A stretch of DNA of 64,000 nt, taken from the NCBI GenBank assembly GCA_014529385.2, contig CM043962.1, forward strand, positions 45,139,598 through 45,203,597, written 5' to 3'. The DNA is from Adiantum capillus-veneris (taxonomy: Eukaryota > Streptophyta > Polypodiopsida > Polypodiales > Pteridaceae). Shown here piece after piece: positions 45,393 through 54,979 of the stretch (its first letter is position 1; each line of letters opens with the position of its first letter). The translations under genes and the position numbers were made by a program. The notes under the pieces were generated by a model that was not told where the DNA came from, did not search any database, and saw nothing but the letters and a program-made list of their open reading frames with translations.

Positions 45393-48300
45393 CTGCCACC
45401 ATACCAAGTGGACCCTAGTTCAGTAAAGACAGCCAAAGTGACCTATCTGTCCAAAGAACAACTTGAGGAGAATAGCACAACGCTTTTCACAGGTAGATTT
45501 AAAAGTGAAGAAGGACATCAGGTAGAGCTACAACTTTTTCCAAAAGAGGTCTATGATGTCGCGGCAAAGCCCGAAACAAAAGAAGCTAACAGAAGGCTTG
45601 GACTCAGAGAGTTCTATGACCAAGAGCCATGTGGTGTAGACTTCCAAAAAGCCTATGAACTTTTGGCTACAATCAAGAAAGATGGAACAACCCAGATTAC
45701 TGACCAGCAAGGGCACAAGGTAGAAGTGGTAATTACGAAAGAAATAGTGGTCAAAGCTCTCAAATTTCCAAAAAAACGGATGACCATGAGAGCTAGAGAT
45801 AGAAAGACAATAGGTACCTTCACCAAGGAAACTGTTGCTGCAACCTTTGCTGATCTTATCCAGAAGCAAGTGGAAGAACCTGCAAGATTATATCATCAAC
45901 ACTTCCACTTTCTAGCAAAGAGACCGCCAAGGTACACAACACCCAAGCATGCAATTGCGACTATGTGTACACAAGTGATAAAGTCGACAACCAGACAACC
46001 CATCGACCACACACAGTATGTGTTATCCACGCTAAAAGGTACATAGAAATAGGGTAAGATAACCTATCTGGGAGCACTTTGAGGTACTCACAAGGATTTC
46101 CTACCATGCTATTGACATTGCAGACAATTTTCCACCTGCCCAGATCAGAACACATGGATTGTGTCTACACAACCATCCCCTCGAGCCACAAGGTCCACTA
46201 GAAGAACTTACAAATCTGATGAAGAATCTGTCGAGAGCTCTCCTCAAGCGCATAGCAGTGAAAGCTCAGACAATGAGGAAAGAAGAGCCCACATTGCAAA
46301 GATGAAAAGAATAGTAGTGGCATCACATCAAGAGGAGCCTCAACAGAAGAAGGCAAGGTTTGAGAGAGAGAAGCATAGCTATGAACGAAGTTGCCAAGCT
46401 CAAGGCAAGGACCTTGCAAAGAGGGTACTATAGAAGTAAAAGGACCAAGCACAAAGCACCTTGCTAGGAAAGAGGGTGAAGACCCCACAATTTTTTTGGA
46501 ATGCATGTACGTTGAAGCAAAGGCATTAAAGCTGAAAGAAGCTCAAGAAACAAAAAGAAAAGATAAAGATACGGTGGAGCAATAAAGACAAGCTGAAGTG
46601 ACACAAAAAAGTGAAGCCCAACACGAACAAGGTGAGATGTCCCCCATATCACCATCACCATTTACAGAACAACAAGACCACCCCATGCCAATCCCTCCAC
46701 CATCGCTAATAGTTAGGTCCACCAAGGGTGAGCAAACTAAAGAAAAAGAGTCTGAACAGAAAGAAGTAGTAGAATCTGCACAACAGGCGGCAACTACTCA
46801 CATAAAGAGACTATTGAATCATCTAGGGAGCTCACAAAAATTGAAGATTGGCAGACAAATGATGAGGCAATTCTCCAAGTTAATGAATATGCAAAGCAGA
46901 TGCAGGAGATGACAAAAAAATTGCAATCAGCAGCACTTAGCCACAACACTAAGGCTAGAGAATTAGAGATGGTGATCGAAACTCTTCAAGGAGAGCTAGA
47001 GGACACATTAAATGTCATCACTAAACTGTAAAAACAAGTCCAAGAGTTGAAAGCTGAAGCTGAACAACACTAGCTAGCAAAAAAAAACAGCAAAAGGAAA
47101 TGGAAGAGCTCGACGAACTTCTCACGAAGTTGTCAGACGCCTGCAAGACCAAGGATGAACAACTGACAGAGGTTACCAACAAAATCTTCACTACAACTCT
47201 GTCAGTCCAAAAGATCCAAGTACAGCTAGATGTAACAAATGATTCATTGCAATATCCAGAGCAGAGAATCAACAATCAGGCAACCTTTTTGCAACAAATA
47301 AGAGAAAATCCATAGTTGCCTCGATCAAGGGTACAAACGAAGTGTATAAAGCACTGGAGAAAAAGAATAAATATCTTGAGCTAGAGCTAAAGATAGAGCA
47401 GTCACAACACAGAGACCTTACATTAATGTGGGTACAAAGAGAAGAAGATCTACTCAAGGAAATAGCCAAGCTGAAGCAAGTTAACCAGCTACTACGGGAT
47501 GGACATCGAGAGACATAGGAAGAAGCAAGTACATCCGAACAACCCCACATTGATATTCCCTCAGTCTCTTTCGCTGAGATGGAAACACAGCCAGTAGAAG
47601 GGCTAGGTGGAGAAGAAGAATTTCAAGTACCATTAACAGAAGCTGATGAAGTGCCAATGGTCTAACTGTCAAAAGCTGAAGAAGATGCACTTAGGAAAAA
47701 GGTAACCCAAGAGATGGATGAGCAATGGAAAGCAACGATGGATTGGGAGTTGAGAGTTCTTCACCCGGTCAATGTTACTCAACTCACTCCCAACCAAATC
47801 AATGCACAATGGCATGAGCAATCACTACCATATCCCGTGATCAAGGTAGAGCTGCTACAGATCAAGAAAAGACTTTATAAAGACATGCAAGTAGAAGGCT
47901 CAGATGAAGTCCACCCCAAGTGGAGAAAGAGTTGGCACCTGTGGCACTTCAAAAGGATCCAACTTTTTGTCATGTACCAAGAGTAAGGATGTGGCAAGCA
48001 CATGATGCAATGAGAAAGAAGAAGCCTACATGGCTGAATTATCAGAGATTTCTAGCTCCAGAAAAGGGAACGCCAACATAGGAATACATGGTGAAACCCT
48101 AACGGGCACCATGGCATTCTTCAAAAGTCTCCCTGATTTCTCATGTGCTATGATTTACAAAATTTTTTGAATGCTGCTCACATGCATTGAAGCCTTTCAT
48201 GAGCTAGAGCAAGCAAGAGTCCCATGGATGTCTTTCCTCGAGGGCAATAAGGGTTTGTGCTACGACCTCAGTGGCCAACCTTTTGAAGAAGTTCTACACC

Positions 48301-48593
48301 CGTTGTATGTTCTTGCCATCTCATAATATGTTGGCATTTGAGGAAGCATTCTACACGGGGTTTTTCATTTGGCGAACAAAGATTTTTGGGCCAGTGATCA
48401 ACAACTTGACTTCCAGATTCGTAGGCTACTCTACAATCGAGCTAAAAAACAGAGTCACTATGCAATTTTTGCAGGTGCCAGACAAAGAGAGAAAGATCAG
48501 ATATAAAAAAGCTTTACATGCACTTAAGGAACACCTTGCCATCTGTCAACCCAAAGATATTTCAACCCATAAATCTATGTCAAGGGATGACAC
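45393..48593 (+). pseudogene. OTA-plus additional ORF, main part
   Basis: Continues from 40229 after the 5-bp duplication. The first ~215 residues are open (to 46046) and include YLSKEQLEENSTTLFTG, LREFYDQEPCGVDFQKAYEL, KVEVVITKEIVVKALKF and TKETVAATFADLIQKQ; these match the OTA-minus copy at 8.7-9.1 kb. Then come a Ser/Glu-rich low-complexity part (46161-46433), charged coiled-coil stretches (46598-47550, many E, K and Q) and a C-terminal region (48271-48593, FYTGFFIWRTKIFGPVINN). About six stops or frameshifts. The full ORF would be about 1.1 kb codons. I cannot name the domain. Additional ORFs are known in Tat/Ogre and Athila elements, sometimes envelope-like, but no membrane segment is evident here. 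Confidence 0.72.
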
Positions 48594-48611
48594 AGGCGAG
48601 GAGGGGGGGAA
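48594..48611 (+). other. OTA-plus polypurine tract
   Basis: AGGCGAGGAGGGGGGGAA directly before the 3' LTR start. Confidence 0.8.
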
Positions 48612-48634
48612 TGTTAGCAGCAAGCTAACTTGAG
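48612..48634 (+). repeat. OTA-plus 3' LTR stub
   Basis: TGTTAGCAGCAAGCTAACTT matches the first 20 bp of the 5' LTR with three differences. It stops abruptly at the CV3 fragment. Confidence 0.8.
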
Positions 48635-51002
48635 TAGATCGAGTATGGTAAGATTGGCTATCTCACTTTGGCCATCAGTTTGTGGGTGATAGGTTGAAGA
48701 GATATTTAATCTTGTTCCTAGATCTGGTCATTCTAGGATCTCTATGTGACACGATGGATGTGACACGATGGATGTGGGTAATCCATGGTGTTTGAAAATC
48801 TAAGATATGAAGAGAGTTTCCATTTGGTGTGCCTTAATAGTCTTTTTGATAGGAATAAAGTGTGCTTGCTTGCTAAACTTGTCAACTATTGTCCATATTC
48901 CCATATTCCTATGGATAGACTTGGGCAATCCAAAGATGAAATCCATGGATATACTCTCCAAATGGTGAATTTGGGATAGGCAATTGCTGGAGTAATCTAG
49001 GTTGCTTCCCTCTATCATATTTGGTCCTTTGGCATACTAGAAATTTTGAAACATACTCTTGTATGTCCACTTTCATGGTAGGCCAATAGAAATACGTCTC
49101 GACTCCTCGGAGAGTAGGTTGAATACCTCTATGCCCCGCATAGGGAGGAGCATGGGATTCATACATAACTTTCTCATGAAGGGAATGGGTAACACATAGC
49201 CTATTGACGTGGAGAAGATAACCATCCTACAAGGTGAATGGTTCCTCTTTCTCCCCAAAGAAAGGACAGATGTTATGTCTCTAAAGTCAGGGTCAGTAGC
49301 ATACTCATCTATCATAGAAGATAGATCATTGTGAGTAGCTATAGACACCACATTAACTTTTGGTCATCATGAAAGTGCATTGACCACTTGATTTTGCTTA
49401 CCAGCAACATGAGCAATGTGAAAATTAAATTGCAAAAGAAAATTTGCCCACCTCATTTGTTTGTCGGAGAGCTTGGTTTGCATCATGAAATACTTGAGAC
49501 TTTGGTGATCGGTTCGTAGAATGAATTGAGTCCCCACAGTAAGTAGTGCTTCCATGTGTCTAGGGCATGTATAACAGCTAAAAGCTCTTTCTCATAATTG
49601 CCCAAGACTCGTTCAGTATTGAGCCTTCGGCTCTCATATGCTATGGCATGCCATTCTTGAAGCAAAACTGCTCCAAGGCAATCACCACAAGCATCACCTT
49701 GGACCTCAAATGGTTTTGAGGGATCGGGAAGCATGAGGATTGGTTGAGAGGTAAGCTTATCCTTGAGCTTTTAAAAAGCATTTTTCTCCTTAGCAGTCGA
49801 TACATATTTAATGTTCTTCTTATTTAAGTCATGTAGTGGTCCTGCTACTTGAGAGAATTTTTCTATGAAGCGTCTATAGTATGCGCACATACCAATAAAG
49901 CTTCTTAGCTCATGTAGATTCCTTGGGTTAGGCCATGCATTTATTACCTCGAACTTTGATGGATCCATACGGATACCATCTTGAGAGATAATATGACCTA
50001 GGTATTGAATCTCTTGAAGGAAAAATTCGCTTTTCTTTGATTGAGAAAAAGCTTATTCTCCCTTAATGCTTGAAAAATCACTTGGAGATGTTGATTATGT
50101 TCCTCCAAAGACTTGGAGTAGATGATAATATCATCCAAGAACACTCCAATGAATTTGTGTTAAGGTCTAAAAGTTTTTTCCATTAGACAATTGAATGTAG
50201 CTGGTGCATTATTCAGGCCAAACGGCATGACTAGATATTCATAAAGACCAAACATTGTGCAAAACGCGGTCTTTAGGATATCTTCATCCACTATCCTTAT
50301 TTGATGATATCCACTCTTAAGGTCAACCTACTAAAGTAGGTAGAGCCTTGTAGCTTATCAAAAATATCTTCTATCCAAGGCATGGGAAATCTATTTTGAT
50401 AGTGGTATGGTTTAGTGCTCGATAGTCCACACACATACGGTATGTACCATCTTTCTTTTGCACTAAAAGGACTGGAGAACAAAAGGGAGAGGAACTAGGC
50501 CTCACCATCCTTTTGTCTACCAATTCCTGTACTTGCCTCATGATCTCCTCTTGTTGAGCTTGTGAGACTCAATAAGGAGGCTTGTTACGTGGCGAACTTC
50601 CTAGAAGGAGCTCAATACGATGGTCATCATCCCCTTGTTTGGAGGTAAGTCCATAAGGAGGCTTGTTACGTGGCGAACTTCCTAGAAGGAGCTCAATACG
50701 ATGGTCATCATCCCCTTGTTTGGAGGTAAGTCCATAAGGATATCATTGATGAACACATCTTGGAATCCTTTTAGAAAATTAGATAAGTCTATTTCTTTTA
50801 GATTCCTACCATTTACATTTGATGAAACATTAGGATCTTTTAGAGACTCTTTGACAAAAATCATGTACGCAAAAACTGAGCTCTTCATTGATTTATCAAA
50901 AGCGGGAGAATTTACAAGTGGAATGGTGCAGCCACGTTCACTAGCATCTATATACATGTTCTTTCCCCTGTAGATGAAGTAGTTTCTTGTGCGCGTTGTC
51001 AT
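48635..51002 (-). pseudogene. CV3: chromovirus pol fragment (CV1/CV2 family)
   Basis: In minus-strand order: the end of protease and linker (51002-50740, [25 protein letters not shown]), RT (about 50560-49770, [40 protein letters not shown]), RNase H (49734-49367, YEKELLAVIHALD, RTDHQSLKYFM), the integrase zinc region (YESHAPPYAGHRGIQPTL) and the start of its core (SISMDFIFGLP). It is diverged from CV1 and CV2 in sequence. No LTR, gag or chromodomain, so both ends are truncated. Stops and frameshifts throughout. Confidence 0.9.
50572..50733. repeat. Perfect 81-bp tandem duplication in CV3
   Basis: 50572-50652 and 50653-50733 are identical and a third start (ATAAGGA) follows. 81 bp is 27 codons, so the frame is kept. 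It covers the protease-RT linker (S-P-R-N-K-P-P-Y type segment). Confidence 0.95.
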
Positions 51003-51082
51003 GCAGTTCTGCTGCCATGAAGAGAAAAAGAGCAGAGAAATGCAAGCTAAGCTTCTTTGAAGCCTACTTGAGTAATGGTCAG
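51003..51082. other. Junction between CV3 and TRP1
   Basis: Eighty bases not matching either neighbour in a way I can see. The boundary with TRP1 is uncertain. Confidence 0.3.
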
Positions 51083-51769
51083 TGATGAGGGCTTGTTAAC
51101 AGGCCAAGTTTAATTATTAATGTATGCCAGATGTAGTTTAAAAGGTCCAATAGATGAATTATTGATGCCAAAAATGATTATGCTTGATGTGAGCACAGAT
51201 GGAAGATTATGATCTAAAACTACAGTGCTTGAAGTGCTCTATCGGCCTGTCTTTACGGCTCGTCGATTAGAGCTACGGTGAAGAAGTTATGGCAGTTTGA
51301 AGTTTGAGTTAATGCAGATCCGTACCGGATTGGGCAACTACAACTGAGCTGACAGAATTGAAATGAATGTGCGAGCCTAAAGAGCTCACTTTGTGGAGCG
51401 CGTCGGTCTTTTTAGATTAGCAATCGGAGTTACGGTTTCCAAGATATGGGCACTTAAAGATTCACCGGGGGCGGGTTCCGTGCCAGTCTGGTTTGCTCGA
51501 TCGGAATGCCATCTGAGAATTTTGGCTACCTCAGTAGGGTTCATATGTGTTCTATGCAATTTGAGAAGTCTAAAGGGATTTACGGCTTGGCCAATAGAGT
51601 CCGGTGTTAGTTGTCGGCGCTGCTGAGCTGGGTAATTTTTAGCATTATTCGAGATGTTGATATGGGTAGTAAAATTCACGATGATATTGTTAGTCAAAGA
51701 CTGCTGAAGAAAGTTGTATTGCTTGGCATTGCTTGGTCGGCATGTATGTTTAATGGAATGCCCTTTAAG

Positions 51770-51961
51770 GGCCGCCCGAAGTCGTGATCAATGGTCGCCC
51801 AGTCAATATGTATGCCAAATGTGGTGCCCTTACAAGTAACCGTGCCGCTTAATGGAGCATTATGGCCGCCCAATCTATGGAACAAAAGGGCCGCCCAAAG
51901 GCCCAATAGCAATGGCCGCCCAAGGTCAACCAAGTGAGAGGCCGCCCACTAAGGGCCGCCC
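51770..51961 (+). repeat. Dispersed GGCCGCCC motif cluster
   Basis: Exact GGCCGCCC occurs at 51770, 51864, 51889, 51914, 51940 and 51954, with a GGTCGCCC variant near 51805. Four of the gaps are 25-26 bp or half that, suggesting a degenerate minisatellite or clustered binding sites. Confidence 0.8.
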
Positions 51962-52210
51962 ACTTAATCAATTAAGGGCTTAAGTGTGTAAGCAAAAGAA
52001 GTAAAAGGAGGAAAAACGATGGCGGCAGCGGGCAGGCAAACTGCGCAGGAAGGAAACGAGACGCAGCATCTCGTACGGGGCTCAAAGTCAGATGAACATG
52101 CAACAAAAGTTCATCACCATCTCCTTGCGCTGCTTTCTGGAATCACTTGCGCGCGAAATGGCATACCCCAGGAAACCAGCCCTGCCACGTCATAGGGGGG
52201 TTTTTTTTTG

Positions 52211-52249
52211 CCTCCCTAGCAACGACGGTGCCGTCGTTGCTAAGGGAGG
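52211..52249. other. Long GC-rich hairpin
   Basis: CCTCCCTAGCAACGACGG pairs with CCGTCGTTGCTAAGGGAGG across a 2-base loop, with a single bulged base: about an 18-bp stem. It follows a run of nine T's and precedes the weak TATA-like sequence. Confidence 0.9.
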
Positions 52250-52439
52250 GGCAAGCTAAAAATAGGGGAATTATTATTGCATGGAAGGAGAGAGAAGGCT
52301 ATTAACGAGGATGGCAGGGAGAAAGCAGACGAGGGGAGGAGGGGATTGTAAGCAAGGGAGAGAGGAGGGAGGAAGAAGCTAGCTAAGGAAGGGCTTCTCC
52401 CACTCTCTCTCGCTCTCGTGTTGGAGAAGGAAAACGAGG

Positions 52440-52515
52440 GCTCTTTCCCGCTCTCTCTCTCGGATGTTTAGGAATCAAGCAAGGAGTGGAGATTGAGGAG
52501 AGGAAGAAGGTTTTC

Positions 52516-52566
<51 letters not shown>

Positions 52567-52702
52567 GTCAAGGCAAGGAAAGTCTCTCTCTCTCGGATGT
52601 CTAGGAAGCAAGCAAGGAGTGGATATTGAGGAGAGGAAGAAGGTTTTTGGCTCTCTCTCTCTCTCTCTCTCTCTCTTTGAAGCCAAGGCAAGGAAAGTCT
52701 CT
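52440..52702 (+). repeat. CT-microsatellite tandem duplication
   Basis: Two units share CTCTCTCGGATGT, AAGCAAGGAGTGGA, TTGAGGAGAGGAAGAAGG, a CT run (52518-52563 and 52651-52677) and AAGGCAAGGAAAGTCTCTC. Further CT/GA-rich sequence continues to about 52960. Confidence 0.9.
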
Positions 52703-53321
52703 CGCTCTCGGAACTAGGCAAGAGAGGCTCGGTCGAGCTTGAACAAAAGCAAGAGAGTCTCAAGATCTCTCTCTTTCAAACTTGAACAAAGAGCTTTGCT
52801 TTTCTCTCTCGAGCTTGAATAAGAGCAAAGCAAAGAGTATTCTCTCTTTCTCTCTCATACATAAGCAAGCAAGAGGGTCTCTCTCATCCATGAGTAAACA
52901 GGTTTCTCTCTCGACGAGCATAAGTCAAGCGTAAGGAAGAAGGAGAGAGGGTAACCTCCCTCTACCATAATTGAGAATTACAAGGGAATGAAACACGGAA
53001 TTTCATCATATATGTACATCCTGAGCAACTTCAAATGACTCTAATGGCAGGCATAAGTGAGAAATTTACATTCATGATCTAATTGGAGAGCATTAAACTC
53101 TCCTATCACCATTAGTGCCGTTAACGGCAAACATTTGTAATTGAATTTCACTTCAGCTAATCACTAGCAGCTTGGAACATTCTGCTTGTCAATTTTTAAG
53201 CATTCAAGGTGTTTTCAGAGTCTTTTGCTTTGTGTCTTGCATCTAGTCTCTCACACCTCCCACAGCCAGAGGCCCGGCACCTACACGGCTCACCTCGTGA
53301 ACCCATATCCCCCGACATCTT

Positions 53322-53339
53322 TGGTGAACCCGACGTGAA
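53322..53339 (+). other. TRP1 primer binding site (tRNA-Trp)
   Basis: TGGTGAACCCGACGTGAA is the exact complement of the 3' end (with CCA) of plant tRNA-Trp as I know it. It starts four bases after the LTR end. Confidence 0.8.
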
Positions 53340-53362
53340 ACGAGCCGGGGTGGGAGGTAAAG

Positions 53363-54469
53363 ATGGAGATGCCAGAATAGTTAAAGCAGTTTATTGAAGA
53401 TTTCAATGCCAATGGATTTGATAAAAATCTAGCAGTTGCAGATTTGCCAAAAATGATGGAATTGGTTCAAGGGTATCTGTAGGAAGCAAAAGCCATGCAG
53501 ATAAAAAAGCAGGTTGATGATGCTATAGAGCTAGCACTTGATGTTGTATGTGAGCAGTATTATGTTTTTCAGGGATATGATCAAGAAGGTTTTATTGCAT
53601 GTTACGAAGTTGAGATGAAGAGCCGAAATGTTCCAGAAGATCGGATGATTGCAGCTTTTGAGGAGGTTGTAAACTCGGATTTTAAAAAGCAAGTTCAAGA
53701 ACTGGCAGAAGCATATCCCACACGGTGGGAGTATTTTGCAGAGGAATTTATTTATGAAAGCTCAAGGATTCTAGATCGGGACATAAAGGAGATTACTGAA
53801 CGAAATAAGGTTGTCTTCAGTAAAGGTGAAGGGGATCAGATGCAGATCCTCAATTATGATGAATTCTGGGAGCATATTTCTGCAAGAAGTAAAGGCAAAG
53901 AGAATGCTAAGCTGGAAGTAGCAGATTCAGTTTCAGAGGAGCTTAATTTGAGCAACAAAGAAAAGGTAAACAATGAATTTAATGCCAGAACAGATTTATA
54001 TGAATTTTTTCAAAGATTGCTTGCATGGACGCTACCTCTAATAATGGTTCCAGTGAAGACATAGACTATACAGCAAGTGGTTCACAAGTTGTTGACCTTG
54101 ACATGGGTTATTCTGAAGGAGTTCATCAAGTAGATTCACCTCTACAGGATATTTCTAAACCTATCAGCACTATAGGTGAGCAGGACAACATGTTTGCTGC
54201 AGATGAGTGCATAAATAAAGCTATTATATACACAATAGCTGATGAAGTGACTAAAATTGTGAACCTAGCACAGGATGAGCCTGAGGATGTCAATGAACCT
54301 ATGATTGCTACTAACAATATGCTCGCAGATGATGCTATCACAGAAGAGGATGCTATAATCGGTGAATTTCTGTCTAGATCTGAAGGAGTTGTTTACGACA
54401 GTATAGAAGAGCTTTCTGATGCATATACCTCTTCAGAGGGGGTGCCAGATGAGCCTTTACAGCTCTATA
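53363..54469 (+). pseudogene. TRP1 ORF, gag-like position, unrecognised protein
   Basis: The ATG at 53363 is the first after the primer site. One frame runs to 54064 with two TAG codons (53378 and about 53480) and then overlaps a second frame (54025-54469) by what looks like a frameshift near a T run at about 54004. The first part is helical and charged (QVDDAIELALDVVCEQYY, AEAYPTRWEYFAEEFIYESS); the second is strongly acidic (DDAITEEDAIIGEFLS). I see no zinc knuckle, protease or RT. Its place fits gag, but I do not recognise the family; it could also be a captured gene. Its codon texture looks coding. Confidence 0.55.
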
Positions 54470-54546
54470 ATCTAGTCTCTCACACCTCCCATAGCCAGAG
54501 GCCCGACGCCTACCCGGCTCACCTCGCGAACCCATATCCCCCGACA
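54470..54546 (+). repeat. TRP1 3' LTR remnant (77 bp)
   Basis: TCTAGTCTCTCACACCTCCC onward matches 53241-53317 with a handful of substitutions, and both end CCCCCGACA. Confidence 0.8.
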
Positions 54547-54777
54547 ACGTATGTCACATGTGTCAATGCAAGGAACTTGCCGATACATTGTGTGCGAGCC
54601 ACAAATGGCTCCAAGCACACAACAAGCCTAAATTAATAAGCTCAAAGATGGCGATGGTGTGTCACTCACCGCTCTACGCTTGCTGTCATGGAGGATTCCT
54701 CGCCCGCGAAGAAGAAGGAGCCGTCACCGCGCCGCACTCAACCGCTTTGTTGCCACCGTCGCAATGCTCAATCGCAC

Positions 54778-54881
<104 letters not shown>

Positions 54882-54979
54882 GCACACACACACGCACAAA
54901 GAGGTGAAGAAGAAGAAGATGGAGATGGAGCAAGAGCACTCTTCAATTGCACAAATGAAAGAATGAGGTTTTTTTAGGT

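Larger units (their letters stand above)
25749..48634 (+). mobile_element. OTA-plus: giant Athila/Tat-related gypsy element
   Basis: A 5' LTR, tRNA-Asp primer site, gag, protease, RT, RNase H, integrase, second protease-like domain, WxPK array, non-coding spacer, additional ORF and polypurine tract are in order on the plus strand; only 23 bp of the 3' LTR survive. Without the nested COP1 copy it is about 17.7 kb, within the range of the giant Tat/Ogre-type elements. The tRNA-Asp primer and lack of a chromodomain point to the non-chromovirus (OTA) branch. All coding parts carry stops or frameshifts. Confidence 0.85.
51083..53317 (+). repeat. TRP1 5' LTR-like region
   Basis: The right end is supported by the primer site and the 77-bp repeat; the left end is not. 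It contains GGCCGCCC motifs (51770-51961), a long hairpin (52211-52249) just before a weak TATA-like CTAAAAATAG (52255-52264), and CT-rich duplications. From 51238 to 51640 I see nothing recognisable. Confidence 0.45.
51083..54546 (+). mobile_element. TRP1: tRNA-Trp-primed LTR element, probably non-autonomous or internally deleted
   Basis: The evidence is a tRNA-Trp primer site at 53322 and a 77-bp direct repeat (53241-53317 and 54470-54546, both ending CCCCCGACA), which lies just before the primer site and again after the only ORF. That is the layout LTR, primer site, ORF, LTR. The left boundary at TGATGAGGGC (51083) is a guess. The 3' LTR keeps only its last 77 bp, so most of the element between the ORF and LTR end has been lost. 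No pol domain is present. Confidence 0.6.

Noticed and set aside
52383-52763. Arg-Glu repeat open frames
   Set aside because: Translations of CT/GA microsatellites; the same applies to frames over 54558-55202 and 60129-60362.
53322-53339. tRNA gene fragment
   Set aside because: Only the 3' end complement is present, placed exactly at an LTR end; it is a primer binding site.
53495-54636. Ordinary plant gene
   Set aside because: It has no intron signals I can support, two stops and a frameshift, and it sits between a primer binding site and an LTR remnant.
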